DNA of 64,000 bases, taken from the NCBI RefSeq assembly GCF_006715095.1, contig NZ_VFMO01000001.1, positions 1,984,001-2,048,000 on the forward strand, given 5' to 3'. The number at the start of each line of letters is the position of its first letter. Position 1 is the stretch's first letter. Origin of the DNA: Yimella lutea (lineage in GTDB: Bacteria; Actinomycetota; Actinomycetes; Actinomycetales; Dermatophilaceae). Below, one piece after another: positions 8,369-18,283 of the stretch. The notes under the pieces are model-generated. The model was not told the origin of the DNA. It was given only the letters and a program-made list of their open reading frames with translations, and did not search any database. The translations under genes were made by a program, and so were the position numbers.

Positions 8369-9429
8369 TGCGGTACAGCTGCCTGCGTGTCGCCGGACGT
8401 CTGGGGCAGCGAGACTGACCGGCAAAGTTGTTCAGCCGCGCCCCGGATGTGCTGCGGCCCCGGTGCTTGCTCCGCCAGATTTGCGGCTGTCTGCATGAGG
8501 TCGGCGGGGCGCACGTTGGCATTTGCGGAGGCTTCCTGGATGAGTGGGAAGAACCCGGAGTGCATGCCGATGACGGCACCGAGGACGTGCATCTCGCGGT
8601 TCTCCGCGATCACCGTCATCTCTTCGCGGCAGAGCTCGGCTAAGGGAGCCAGTTCCTGGTACCGGAAGTGGTCGCTGTCAAGAAGGTTGATGATTGCTGC
8701 GAGGGATTCCGTTGACGCGTTCCCTGACCCCCGACCGATTCCGTTCAGACACCCGTCGGCGATGGTAGCTCCGGCGAGAAGTGCGCTCAAGCTGTTGATG
8801 TTCGCCAGCCCCAGATTGTCATGACCATGGAAACCGATGACGGGGAAGAGTTGCTTGACAGTGGATACGTAGCGGTCCACATCGTCGGGGATCATCGCTC
8901 CGTAGGAGTCGACGACGTACACGCCGGCCACTTCCGCGGGAACGGTGTCGAGCAGGCCGGGGAGTTGTTTCGGAGCGGTGGAGCTGGTCTTCATGAGGTT
9001 CAGGTAAACGTTCGGACATGAGTCGAGCGCTGCCAGTAGGTAGTCGGTATTGGCGGGGACCTTTTCCGGCTCCATTCCGACACGGATGAAGGACATCCCC
9101 TCTGATGAGAGGCTGGCGATCGTTTCGATCCGGGTGAAGTCGGGCTGTGCGAACATCCCCCACGGTTTGCCGTTGAGGTGCGACTGCGCAAGCTCCGCCC
9201 ACTGGGCGTGGTGAATATTGCCCGGCTTCGCGCCCTTCCGCTCGGCCTCCAAGCCGAGACCGTGGCCGATCTCGACGAGGGGAATCGCGCTGGTGGCTAG
9301 TCCGTCGAGGAGTTCAGCAACGAATGCTTCTTCGAACTCGAAATCGACAGCGTAGGAACCATCTCGTAGCGTGCAGTCGAGTATCTGAACTTGGTCCCAG
9401 TCCGTCTCGACTTCGATTTTGTGAAGCAT
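8365..9429 (-). CDS. DRE-TIM metallolyase (HMGL-like aldolase)
   Basis: A 354-residue TIM-barrel enzyme of the family containing 4-hydroxy-2-oxovalerate aldolase, HMG-CoA lyase and homocitrate synthase. LDCTLRDGSY near residue 18 gives the catalytic Arg and first metal Asp, and GFHGHDNLGLANIN near residue 200 gives the two metal His residues. The start ATG 9429 has AAGGA upstream; longer frames run into non-conserved sequence. Members form or break C-C bonds next to a 2-oxo acid. It is the first gene of the biosynthetic operon, followed with overlaps by the FAH-fold enzyme and SDR. Aldolase versus acyl-transferring synthase cannot be separated by eye. Confidence 0.88.
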   Translation of the reverse strand: MLHKIEVETDWDQVQILDCTLRDGSYAVDFEFEEAFVAELLDGLATSAIPLVEIGHGLGLEAERKGAKPGNIHHAQWAELAQSHLNGKPWGMFAQPDFTRIETIASLSSEGMSFIRVGMEPEKVPANTDYLLAALDSCPNVYLNLMKTSSTAPKQLPGLLDTVPAEVAGVYVVDSYGAMIPDDVDRYVSTVKQLFPVIGFHGHDNLGLANINSLSALLAGATIADGCLNGIGRGSGNASTESLAAIINLLDSDHFRYQELAPLAELCREEMTVIAENREMHVLGAVIGMHSGFFPLIQEASANANVRPADLMQTAANLAEQAPGPQHIRGAAEQLCRSVSLPQTSGDTQAAVPQ

Positions 9430-9774
9430 TTCTTGAGTCCTTCGTTCGATCGTCAAGCGATGGAATCGTGGATTATTGAGGGAGTGGCCCAGCAGTTCTG
9501 GACCGCACTGGCGGGGTCGTGATGCGTGTGTTCTCGTCGGACAAGGCGGTTGATGTTCGCCCCGACCGGGTGTCTCTCGTTCCTTGGAGCCTCCGAGGAG
9601 TGCTTGATCGACGGCCCGGTCCGGCCAGGGGTCGGGTTCGTGCTGCTGGTTGTGTTGAGCCCCATCGACTCTCTGCGGGGAGGGCCGATTGCGGGGCCAC
9701 CTGCGACTGCGATCACAAAAGTACCACACGGATGGTTTGTTTTAGCGGTTCATAGCGCGGAAGATGTCAAGCAG
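9430..9774 (-). promoter_or_regulatory. Upstream region of the biosynthetic operon
   Basis: About 345 bp without a convincing gene. On the minus strand a TANNNT-type hexamer, TACTTT (plus-strand 9718-9723), lies in a locally AT-richer patch. If it is used, the operon would have a leader of roughly 280 nt. No GTCGCACCGT box is present. Minus-strand open frames here look low-complexity and non-conserved. The promoter call is weak. Confidence 0.3.
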
Positions 9775-11239
9775 TGAGACACGTCTCGTTACGTGGTCTG
9801 TATCAGGGCCTCCGGTGATGGCCGGTTGATCCAGGCCGCTTCGGGCATCCTTGGGGGCAACAGGTCTGTGGTTGCCAACCGTTCGGGGTGAGCGGTGTTC
9901 AGCGTTGTCTGGCATTGGGCGCGGATCTCGGTCGCGTTGCCGTGGTGGACCGGCGCCGGGGTGTGGAGTCCGATCCTGGAGCGACGCTGCTCGTGGTTGT
10001 AATAGGTGAAGAACGCCTCAGAGAACGCCCTCGCGTCGGCCGGGGACCAGGAGCTCTCGGGGAACACCGGTGCGTACGTCAGCGTCTTGAACGCCGACTT
10101 GCTGACTGGGTTGTCATTCGACACCCGCGGCCGGGAGTGGGATCGGTCGATCCTTGGGTCGTGCAGCAGTTGGGCGCCGTTTCGATGTCATCGAGGTGCC
10201 CCGGTCAGCGTGAGCCGCATCGGGGATGCCGTAGATGCCCATCGCCTCCTCGAGCATCGTCTTGGCGATCTCGGAGTTCTCACCGGTCTGGACGGTTTAC
10301 GCGACGACGTAGCGGGAGAGGATGTCGAGCACGACGTAGGGCTGGAACCAGCACTCGCGCCCTAGTCCGCGGAGTTTGGTGATGTCCCAGCTCCAGATCT
10401 GTCCTGGTCCGGTGGCCAGCAGTTTGGGCTTCTTGCGCGCAGGGTGGGTGGCCTGCCGGTGCCGCTCGCCGGTGGCACCGTCGCATCGAAGGATCCGGTG
10501 CATGGTCGACACCGAGCACAGGTACGCGCCCTCGTCGAGCAGGATGGCCCAGGTTTGCGCGACTGATTTGTCCACGAACCTCTCGCTGGTCAACGCGGCC
10601 AGCACCTGCGCCTGCTCCTCGTCAGTGAGCGCGTTGGGTGGCGTGGGCCGTCTCGGCGCCGGTCCGTGCATCCGCGGCTGCTTGGCGCAGTAGTGACCGC
10701 CTGGCGAGCGGACTAGCAGCCCGCAGGCCTTCTTGATGCTCGTGTGCTCGGCGAGGTCGTCGACGGCAGGGACGATCACCGCTTTAGCGGCTTCGGCGTG
10801 CCCGTGCTCTCGGAGAGCGTCTCCACGAGCGCGTGTGCTCTTCCCACGATGCCCAACGCCGCTCTTGTCCTCGCGAGTTCGGCCTCGGCCTTCTCCGCCC
10901 GAGCCTTGAGCTGCTCGATCTCCCGGTCGCGGCGACCCTCGTATTAGGCCCCAGCGCCGCGGTCGCGCCGGCCCGGGCAGCCTTACGCCACCCGGTGATG
11001 TGGAAGGAGTACACGGCCCTCCCTGCGCAGGACCGCACCCCGATCGTGGTCCGCAGCTGCTCACTGGGCCACGATCCGGGCCTTGTATTCCGCGGTGAAC
11101 GTGCGCCGCTTCGGACGATCAGCTCCAGGAGTCACGCCCCATCATCGATCCGAGAGGCGTCGGCCAACGTCATTGCATCAAGGTGTCTCACTTCTCGGCC
11201 CCATGCAGCGAGAAAGAACTCAGAAGTCGTGTCTCACCT
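9775..11239 (-). mobile_element. Decayed IS3-family element
   Basis: The stretch is bounded by short inverted ends, GTGAGACACG at 9775-9784 and its complement at 11230-11239, and is filled with fragments of an IS3-type OrfA/OrfB transposase. It separates the biosynthetic operon from the box-regulated block. No target duplication was identified. It marks the junction where the biosynthetic cargo or the element was joined. Confidence 0.75.
9789..11160 (-). pseudogene. IS3-family transposase, broken in several frames
   Basis: Read from high to low coordinates. An OrfA start (RTFTAEYKARIVA, around 11110-11060) is followed by disrupted coiled-coil sequence. An OrfB portion then carries the conserved stretches SVSTMHRIL and IWSWDITKLRG (first catalytic Asp). 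After another frame change a C-terminal piece with FTYYNHEQRRSRIGLHTP follows at 9789-10124. The part with the second Asp and the Glu region is scrambled by frame changes near 10130-10300. The element cannot make active transposase on its own. Confidence 0.8.
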
Positions 11240-11345
11240 CAGCCTGACGCACAGGGGCCGCCGGGGTCTTGTTGCTGCGAAGCCTCGGGTCCGCGACGAG
11301 GGAAGATTCGCATGAGCTTACTCGGTGCTGAGTGGGCTCGCTCAC

Positions 11346-12023
11346 TCAGTACCAGTTGACGGCTTCGGAGTGAGCCCACGCGCCACAGGGGGAGCCGTAG
11401 CGTCCCTTGATGTAGGTCAGGCCCCAGGTGATCTGGGTGGCCGGATTGGTGCGCCAGTCGGCGCCGGCGGAGGCCATCTTGGATCCCGGCAGCGACTGCG
11501 GGATGCCGTAGGCGCCCGAGGAGGGGTTCGTCGCGGTGTGCGCCCAACCGGATTCGCGGGTCCAGAGTCTGTCCAGGCAGCCGAACTGATCCTGACCCCA
11601 GCCGTACGAGGACAGCATGGACTGTGCGATCGAGCGTGCGGAACCCGCGGGGACCGGAGCGGCCTTCTCAACAGGTTTCGGGTTCGGGGCGCTGGTGTCC
11701 TTCGTCGGTTGCGCAGGCGTCGCGGCGGACGGAGCCCTGGTCTTCGACTTCTGGGTCGGCGTCTTCGCTGCGGGCGCGGGCCGAGCCGGGACAGTAGTGG
11801 GCGTCGGGACGATGACGACCGGCGTGGACTGCACGAGCGGGAGTGCCTGCGCCGCCGGGGCAAGCATCACAGGTCGCGCGCTCGATCGGGAGACGCTGAT
11901 CTCGACGGGCCGCAACGGAGTTGATGAGGGCCCCTTGTCGATCGGTTGCATCGCTTGAGCGGGCGCAGCGATCGCGAGGAGGGCGAGGGTGGACAGCAGC
12001 TTGGTCTTCTGGGTGGTGTGCAT
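11346..12023 (-). CDS. Secreted transglycosylase-like cell-wall hydrolase
   Basis: A 225-residue exported protein. Residues 1-25 form a signal peptide ending AQA. A Pro/Ala/Thr-rich linker runs to about residue 135. The C-terminal domain has GCLDRLWTRESGW (catalytic Glu), GAYGIPQSLPGSKM and the closing WAHSEAVNWY typical of actinobacterial lysozyme-fold transglycosylases. It would cut peptidoglycan outside the membrane, as needed for conjugation, phage entry or release, or growth. The ATG at 12023 is preceded by a GTCGCACCGT box (12031-12040) with 7 nt spacing and no Shine-Dalgarno. A hairpin formed by CTGAGTG/CACTCAG (11329-11350) overlaps the stop and may be the terminator. Confidence 0.87.
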   Translation of the reverse strand: MHTTQKTKLLSTLALLAIAAPAQAMQPIDKGPSSTPLRPVEISVSRSSARPVMLAPAAQALPLVQSTPVVIVPTPTTVPARPAPAAKTPTQKSKTRAPSAATPAQPTKDTSAPNPKPVEKAAPVPAGSARSIAQSMLSSYGWGQDQFGCLDRLWTRESGWAHTATNPSSGAYGIPQSLPGSKMASAGADWRTNPATQITWGLTYIKGRYGSPCGAWAHSEAVNWY

Positions 12024-12125
12024 GAAGTAGACGGTGCGACGCGCTTCGGTCGTCAGGCGCCTTCGGCAGCCAGCCGACCTTTAACGGTCAACGTCTGCTT
12101 AACCCACGACGAGCGCGTCGTCCGC

Positions 12126-13058
12126 TCACAGGCATTCGCAGTCGTCCACATTCTCGCCGCACTCCGAGCACGTCGAGTCGCAGACGCATTCCTCAACAAC
12201 CGCGCCGCAGTCGCTGCAGTAGTCCTCGTCGTCGTCGTCGTCGAACGGGCCGACGTAATCAAAGATGGGCGTGACAACCTTCTTCTCCGAAGCGTCGAGC
12301 ACGACGTAACGCGAGACGCGCATCTTGGCGCAGCCGCTGTCCTTGGGGACGCTCACCACGTCGGCGGGGTCGACGAGTACGCGCAACAGTTTGCGGCCGA
12401 ATCCGTTGGCGTAGTCCCAGGTGCCGACGTGCAAGCCGACCGAGCAGGCAACGTTGCGGTCGGTCTGCACGTACGAGCGTGGAATCTCGACGGTCGCACC
12501 AGCGGGGTTCGGAATGTGCCCGATGTGGGCGACGCCGTTGACGTAGACCGGCTCGACACCGGAACGCATCGAAAGGTTGTCCTCGACGTTCTGGACACCC
12601 TTGTAGCCCAGGATCAGGCCGTCCGGGGTGATGGTGAAGTCCTCGGACTCCAACCACGTCCACAGGTGAACGCGGGACACCTGTGAGGGGTTCTTGGCGA
12701 GCCGCTCCATGAAATGCACCAGCGCGACGTACCGCTGATCGTCGTCCTTGAGCAGCCGCAGCATGTGCCGGGCCAGAGCGTTGTTGATGACGTCGCCGTC
12801 CCACAACAGGTTCGTGCCGTCGTAGGAGATGTGGTCGGACAGCTTCGACAGCGACTGTGCGATGTGCGTCTTGGTGTCCACCAACACCGCCAGGTCGGCG
12901 TAACTCGAACCGTCACCGGACAGTAGACAGTCGCGGACTCGGGCGTAGTTCGGGTGAGCGGATGAGAGCGTCTTGGAGCCCGAACCTGCCGGGTCGAAGA
13001 ACGTGATCGTCGAGTCGTTTCCGGTGGAAATGACGTTGTACGGAATGGTGGTTTTCAT
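12126..13058 (-). CDS. rIIB: RIIB-like protein
   Basis: A 310-residue protein resembling the phage T4 rIIB family as found in actinobacteriophages. The central segment with ALVHFMERLAKNP, LWTWLESEDFTITPDG and ILGYKGV is the recognisable core. A C-terminal acidic stretch (FDDDDDEDYC) leads into two Cys-pair motifs (CSDCG, CSECG) that could bind zinc, an addition to the core family. RIIA and RIIB act together in exclusion of and resistance to other phages and in lysis timing; the mechanism is unresolved. The gene lies 43 nt after the RIIA gene and has its own GTCGCACCGT box at 13065-13074, 6 nt before the ATG. Confidence 0.85.
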   Translation of the reverse strand: MKTTIPYNVISTGNDSTITFFDPAGSGSKTLSSAHPNYARVRDCLLSGDGSSYADLAVLVDTKTHIAQSLSKLSDHISYDGTNLLWDGDVINNALARHMLRLLKDDDQRYVALVHFMERLAKNPSQVSRVHLWTWLESEDFTITPDGLILGYKGVQNVEDNLSMRSGVEPVYVNGVAHIGHIPNPAGATVEIPRSYVQTDRNVACSVGLHVGTWDYANGFGRKLLRVLVDPADVVSVPKDSGCAKMRVSRYVVLDASEKKVVTPIFDYVGPFDDDDDEDYCSDCGAVVEECVCDSTCSECGENVDDCECL

Positions 13059-13101
13059 ACCCGTACGGTGCGACGAAGCTCGCGGGTTGGGCGTCGTGTC
13101 C

Positions 13102-15166
13102 TCATGCCGCGACAGCCGCCTGAGCCGCCTGGTGCTGACGCAACAGGTAGACCCCGTTGAGGACATCGAGCAGGTCATCGCCGTCCAGATGCCGCGCCCG
13201 CAGCACCGGATACACCTCGGCGATGCTGTCCTCGCGGCTGTTTGGGCTGAACGTCGCCAGGACGGCGAGCCAATCCTGATCCGGCACCGACGCTGCCGCA
13301 CGCAGCCGTGGGTCGAACAGGCGGTCGGCGTACTCCGTCAGAGGGGCGAGATGGTTGACGAGAGCCAACGCATCCCGTTCAACCGTGTTGAGCCCAGCGA
13401 CGACCTGCCGGATCTCCGACCAGTAGTTGTCCGCACGGGTGATCGTCAGCCCAGCCTTGGCCCACTTCTTCGCCGGGGCGCGACCGTCCTTCTGCACGAG
13501 TACCGGGCAGGTCGAGGTCACGGCTTGCTGGTTCACACCGTCGTTCCGGTTGATGACGCGCAAATGACCGCCGTACTCCTTGCACAACGCGACGAGAGCG
13601 GTCTCGGTCAGTTCCAGATCGACGACGGAGCGCGGCACACGCACCCGATACGTCGGCTCGATGACGGCGCCGCCAACGGTGACCTTCTGCTGCGTGGAAG
13701 CCTTGATGCTCTCACCGAGCGCCTTGAACTGTGCAGCGGTCAGGACATCCACCTCGTCGCCGTCGTGACCCCAGCGCAGCCACCCGATCTGGCCGGACTC
13801 CTCGGGAACGGTGACCAGCATCTCCCATCCCTGGTCGAGCATCACGCGGGTCGCATGAGCACGAACACCGGAGATGGAAGCTGCGACGACCACGCCAAAC
13901 TTCACCCGCGCCATCCGCGGGACGATCAGCCGCTGCGGGTCACACAGGGAGACGGGCTTGTCGCGATTCTTGTCGAGCCACAGCACCACAGACTTCGCCG
14001 GTGCCGTGAACCCCGTGGATACGTCTTCCCGCGCCAGATGACCGACGGGCCGATGCGGAACACCTTGTTCTCGTAGGCTGCTGCGACCGCTGCCCCCGCC
14101 GACGGCAAGGTGTCGGCCGTGCGGTGCCCTCGCGGGCGGCCATGATCGAGCCGGCGACGTCGCCGTCGCTGATGTAGCGGATGCGGGCGCCGGCGTCGCG
14201 CACCTGGCGACCGAGCTCCTCGTGGCGCGGGGGGGCGTGCATCGCCGCGACGCGGCCCGGCAGAGACTCGATCTGCGCTTCGATCCACGCGCGGTTACCG
14301 TCGGTGTCCTTCAGTGCCTCGCGGGTGGGCGCGGGCGACAGGTCGTTGACCTGCGCTACCAGGTAGACCGCCGACCGCGACGAGTCCGCGTTCATGGCCT
14401 GACGGACACGCTTGGCTGACCCGGCGGGAAGCGGGTACGCGACGCCACCCATGATGACTGACACATCTCTGCGGCGCTCCCACTCATCGGGCAGCACGAA
14501 CGCGCTGTCGTCGATGGCGGTGCAGCGGTCGAGGATGGACACGTTCAGTGTGCCGTCGATCAGTGCGGTGCCACTCGGCCAGACCTCGAACACCCGCCGC
14601 GCCGTCTGGGCGAAACCCGTGTGCTCACGGAACGGGATTTCGACCTGCACACCGCTCGGCTCGTCGGTAGCGACACCCGCGACGATGACGTTCTTGGTGC
14701 CGATGTTGTTGTCGTCCAAGGCGAACAGGACGACGTTCTTGATGCCGTCCTTGATCGAGGTGACGATGAACTGCCGCGACTCCGCGAAGGCTGACTTGGC
14801 ACCGATTCCGAAGCCGCCTGTTTGGGTCGTTCCGCGCTTGGTGGACTTGAGGTAGACGCCGTAGATGTCGTCCATCTCGGCAGCGGTCAGGCCGGTGCCG
14901 AAGTCCCTGATCCGCAGCGTCGAGTCGAACTCGGACGGCAACGTGATCTGCACGGGCTCGGTGACGCCGGCGACCAGGTGCGCGTCTCGCCCGTTGACGG
15001 CGTACTCGCGCAGAATCGCGGTGCGCGGGTCGCTGTAGAGGCTGCTCAGGATGTCCATGAGGACGGCCATGTCCTCGGTCGTTTCGACCTGGAAGCCCAT
15101 CGCGGACGCGGCGGCGCGGTCGATGTTTCCGGTAACAGTGGCATTCGATGTCGGGTTGATCTGCAT
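13102..15166 (-). CDS. rIIA: RIIA-like GHKL ATPase with two apparent frameshifts
   Basis: The first about 345 codons encode a GHKL-type ATPase domain: LREYAVNGRDAH (Mg-binding Asn), IRDFGTGL, then GGFGIGAKSAF (ATP lid). This matches RIIA-like proteins of actinobacteriophages. The frame then shifts twice. Near 14116 coding continues in a second frame (AAYENKVFRIGPSVIWRGK) and near 14011 in a third (KSVVLWLDKNRDKP to the stop at 13102). Each shift equals loss of one G, probably in a run of Gs. Repairing both gives a 688-residue protein, close to T4 rIIA length. Either the gene is newly broken or the assembly has homopolymer errors. A GTCGCACCGT box (15173-15182) sits 6 nt before the ATG. Confidence 0.85.
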
Positions 15167-15195
15167 ACCGGAACGGTGCGACGCCGCTCGGTCGG

Positions 15196-15366
15196 TCAGT
15201 TGGTGATGCGCAGCTCCGACTCGATCTCGACGAGCCGCTCGCGCAGCGCAACGATCACCTGATGGCTGGCCGCTCGTGAGACACCGGGACGCTGCTCGAG
15301 GCGAAGCTCCCGGCGTAGTTCAGCGCGCTGCCGCAGCAGTTCCTTGCGGCGACCCTCCATGCCCAT
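15196..15366 (-). CDS. Small charged helical protein, unknown
   Basis: A 56-residue ORF rich in Arg, Glu and Leu, with a heptad-like pattern (RRKELLRQRAELRRELRLE) suggesting a coiled coil. It starts 9 nt after the stop of the preceding small gene and has no box of its own, so it is probably co-transcribed with it. ATG 15366 or ATG 15360 could be the start; neither has a clear ribosome-binding site. No family recognised. Confidence 0.5.
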   Translation of the reverse strand: MGMEGRRKELLRQRAELRRELRLEQRPGVSRAASHQVIVALRERLVEIESELRITN

Positions 15367-15375
15367 CGCAGCAGG

Positions 15376-15618
15376 TTAGTCCGTGTACGGAAGCTCGTGA
15401 ACAGGCACGACCGCCGCCGCCGCGATCGCCTCGTCGACCTCCTGGCCGACATATGGGCGCCCGGTGGCCCTGCACTTCTCGCGGTACATCTTCAGCACCC
15501 GGAAGTCCTCACAGAACGGACAGTCCGGATCGAGCCCGAAGGTGTGCGGACACTGGTCGACGAACACCCGGCTCGCGAGCCGGTGCGCGATCGCCTCCCA
15601 GGACGGCTGCTTGCTCAT
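15376..15618 (-). CDS. Small Cys-containing protein, unknown
   Basis: An 80-residue protein with a possible zinc site (CPH ... CPFC) in its middle: QCPHTFGLDPDCPFCEDF. Similar short proteins are common in actinobacteriophages and plasmids, with no known function. It starts at ATG 15618, 7 nt after a GTCGCACCGT box (15626-15635). It lies between ligA and the RIIA gene in the minus-strand block. Confidence 0.75.
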   Translation of the reverse strand: MSKQPSWEAIAHRLASRVFVDQCPHTFGLDPDCPFCEDFRVLKMYREKCRATGRPYVGQEVDEAIAAAAVVPVHELPYTD

Positions 15619-15665
15619 AACGGTGACGGTGCGACGGGCTTGGCGTTTGAAGGGAATGTGTCACG

Positions 15666-17720
15666 TCAGAGGTACTCCGCGATGAACTCGTCCTCGGTCA
15701 TTACCCGCACGCCGAGTGTCGCGGCCTTGTCGAGTTTGCTGCCGGCACCCGGACCAGCGACCAGGAGGGAGGTCGATTTGGACACCGAGGATGCCGCTCT
15801 GCCGCCCAGCGACTCCACTGTCTCGTTCATCTCCGATCGAGTGCGGAGCACCATCGACCCGGTGACGCAGACCGACATCCCGGCCAGCGGCTGAGAGCAG
15901 GCGTCCGTGGTGGCCCTCGATGCGGGCGCGTCCTGCATCACGACCCCGGCGGCGGACATTCGGTCAATGACACTCGCCAGCTCGGCCAGCTCATCGACAA
16001 TCATCGCGGCCTTGATGGTGCCGATCTTCTCCACCGTTGCCAGTTCCTCCACGGACGCGGCCCGCAGAGCGTCCATCGAGCCGAAATGCTTGGCGAGACG
16101 TCGGGACATGCTTCGTCCCGTGCCGCGAACGCCGAGGGACGTAATGACGCGGGCAAGTCCAGCGGTCTTGGCCTTCTCAATCTGCGTGACGATGTTTCCG
16201 GCGACCGTCGAACCGACAGGGACGGACTGACCGACACGATCTGCCTTCCGGTTCTGCGCGGTGTCGCCGTAGACCTTGTCTGAGGAGACCGCAGCGACCT
16301 GCGCGGCCGTCAGGGTGAACAGGTCGGCCAGGTCGGTGACGACGCCCTGGTCGATCATCCGCTTCACGAGCGAGGTGGACAGGCCGTCGATGTCAAGAGC
16401 GTCCCGGCTCACCGCGTAGGCAACCGACTCGACGGCGGCGCACCCGCGTCCCCTGACGCAGCGCCACACGGCCTGAGTGGTGTCAAAGTTACTGCCGCAG
16501 TTCGGGCAGACGGCCGGCACGTCGATCGGGGTTTGGCTGCCGTCACGGTGGGCGACGACCGGAGCTTCCAGGCGGGGGATGATCTCGCCGGCCTTCTTCA
16601 CGATGACCGTGTCGCCGAGCATGAAGCCCTTGCGGCTGATGTCGTCGGGGTTGTGCAGCGAGGCGTAGGTGACGGTGCTGCCGGTGAGCTCGACCGGCTC
16701 GATGCGGGCACGCGGAGTGAGCCTGCCTGTGCGACCGATCGTCCATTCAACCTCCAGCAGCGTGCTGGTGACCTGCTGCGTGGCGTACTTGTAGGCGATC
16801 GCCCAGCGCGGGGTGCGTGACCCGATCCCGAGCCGGACGCGGTCCGAGGTTCGGTCCGCTTTGACCACTATGCCGTCGGTGTCGACGTTCGGCTCGGCGC
16901 CAGCCCATGCCTGGACTTCGGTGACGACCTGTCCCATGTCGTGCGGGCCGCGCCTACCCAGCAAGCCCGCAGCAGTAGCGAACCCAAACGCTTCGAGGTC
17001 GTCCATCGAGTCGGTGTGTGGCGCGGTATCCAGACCAATCTGGTCGTAGGCGTAGAAGCTGAACGGGATGAGGTAGTCGCGAGATTTTGCTCCGCGTAGC
17101 GTTCCGGCCACTCCGTTGCGTGCGTTCGCGAAGACCGGATCGCCGTGCTGTTCGCGCAGCACGTTCGCACCCTCGAACTGGTCGTGGGTGAACACGGCCT
17201 CCCCGCGCACCTCAAGGTCGAAACCACGAATGTCACGGGTCGAGATGCCGCCCTTGTGGTGCGACGGACCGCCCACGAATGCGGGGATGTTGTCGATCGA
17301 CTCGAGTGCGTACGTCACGTCCTCGCCGTGCGAACCGTCGCCACGGGTGACCATCTGCACCGGCTTGCCGTTGCGGTAGCGAATGACGACCGCGAGGCCG
17401 TCGAGCTTCGGCTCTACGGAGAACTGCTCGATGCCGGACTTGGTCATCCAGGTCGTCAGCGCCGCGGTGTCCTCAGTAACCTTCTCCAGCGACAACATCG
17501 GCACACTATGCGCCACGTCGCCGGAGACGGAACCGGAGGCGACCTTCGCGAGCTCGGGGGCGTCGATTCCCTGCTGTTCGGCGTATGCACTGGCGGCGTC
17601 GTAGAGGCTGTCGAACTGTGCGTCGGACAGGTTCGAGGTGCCGTCGGTGTAGTACGCGGTGGAGGCCTCGACGATCTGGGTGATGGTGGCGTCGAACTCG
17701 GTTCGAGAGGTGATGTTCAT
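15666..17720 (-). CDS. ligA: NAD-dependent DNA ligase LigA
   Basis: A complete 684-residue bacterial-type ligase. It seals nicks using NAD+ and releases AMP and nicotinamide mononucleotide. The adenylated Lys is in VEPKLDGLAVV near residue 113, with TRGDGSHGEDVT following. The OB-fold region, a four-Cys zinc finger (CPNCGSNF ... WRCVRGRGC), the HhH region and a C-terminal BRCT domain (AGMSVCVTGSM to the end) are all present. This is likely an extra copy beside a chromosomal ligA, as seen on large phages and plasmids. It has its own box (17727-17736) 6 nt before the ATG. Its use of NAD+ is notable next to a PARP and a macro-domain gene. Confidence 0.97.
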   Translation of the reverse strand: MNITSRTEFDATITQIVEASTAYYTDGTSNLSDAQFDSLYDAASAYAEQQGIDAPELAKVASGSVSGDVAHSVPMLSLEKVTEDTAALTTWMTKSGIEQFSVEPKLDGLAVVIRYRNGKPVQMVTRGDGSHGEDVTYALESIDNIPAFVGGPSHHKGGISTRDIRGFDLEVRGEAVFTHDQFEGANVLREQHGDPVFANARNGVAGTLRGAKSRDYLIPFSFYAYDQIGLDTAPHTDSMDDLEAFGFATAAGLLGRRGPHDMGQVVTEVQAWAGAEPNVDTDGIVVKADRTSDRVRLGIGSRTPRWAIAYKYATQQVTSTLLEVEWTIGRTGRLTPRARIEPVELTGSTVTYASLHNPDDISRKGFMLGDTVIVKKAGEIIPRLEAPVVAHRDGSQTPIDVPAVCPNCGSNFDTTQAVWRCVRGRGCAAVESVAYAVSRDALDIDGLSTSLVKRMIDQGVVTDLADLFTLTAAQVAAVSSDKVYGDTAQNRKADRVGQSVPVGSTVAGNIVTQIEKAKTAGLARVITSLGVRGTGRSMSRRLAKHFGSMDALRAASVEELATVEKIGTIKAAMIVDELAELASVIDRMSAAGVVMQDAPASRATTDACSQPLAGMSVCVTGSMVLRTRSEMNETVESLGGRAASSVSKSTSLLVAGPGAGSKLDKAATLGVRVMTEDEFIAEYL

Positions 17721-17899
17721 ACCTCTACGGTGCGACGTCGCTCGTCCGATGCGCCTCGGGCCAGCGCGACGGTGCCCACCACCAGTGCGTTCATCGCGCC
17801 AGGACGGGTGGTTGCATCGCCACGGGGATCCAGCGGGTCAGGCTCTCGATCCGTCGGGGGCTTCTTCTGCTTTGTCGTTGAGCTCCTCGATTGGTTCGT

Positions 17900-18283
17900 C
17901 TAGAGCATCGACCTGATGCGCTGACGGATGACGTCGAGCCCACTGGTAAGCAGCATGTCCCGAGACGCAAGCGTGCCCTGGTACTCGGTGTTCAGCCACT
18001 CGAGCGTCTCCGGCAGGTACGGAGCAGCACCGGACGGGATAGCGACTGGTGCCTCGAAGCGGAACGGGTCGACCTCGGACACGATCGCTTTGGCGATCAG
18101 GTGCGCCGTGGTGGCGGCGGTGCGGGTCTGCGGCGTGGCAGCAAGTACGCAGTCCCACAGGTGATCCTCTGCGACGCGAGCCAGGGCGAGCGTCTGGAGC
18201 TGCTGCTCGACAGCGTCGGCAGTGCTGGGGCGAAGGTGGCCCTGGTCGTCGGAGGAGAACACGGGGGCGAGATTCGTCGTCAT
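17900..18283 (-). CDS. Unknown protein, 127 residues
   Basis: No family recognised. The protein is predicted helical, Ala/Leu-rich in its first half, with a short segment FRFEAPVAIPSGAAPYLPETLEW in the middle (shortened reading: Phe-rich then Pro-rich). It starts at ATG 18283, 6 nt after a GTCGCACCGT box (18290-18299), and lies between the ligase and macro-domain genes. Its position suggests it belongs to the same DNA-repair/ADP-ribose block, but nothing in its sequence proves that. Confidence 0.75.
   Translation of the reverse strand: MTTNLAPVFSSDDQGHLRPSTADAVEQQLQTLALARVAEDHLWDCVLAATPQTRTAATTAHLIAKAIVSEVDPFRFEAPVAIPSGAAPYLPETLEWLNTEYQGTLASRDMLLTSGLDVIRQRIRSML

Noticed and set aside
9453..9716. 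An 87-codon leader ORF upstream of the aldolase gene
   Set aside because: Low-complexity composition, no ribosome-binding site and no known family.
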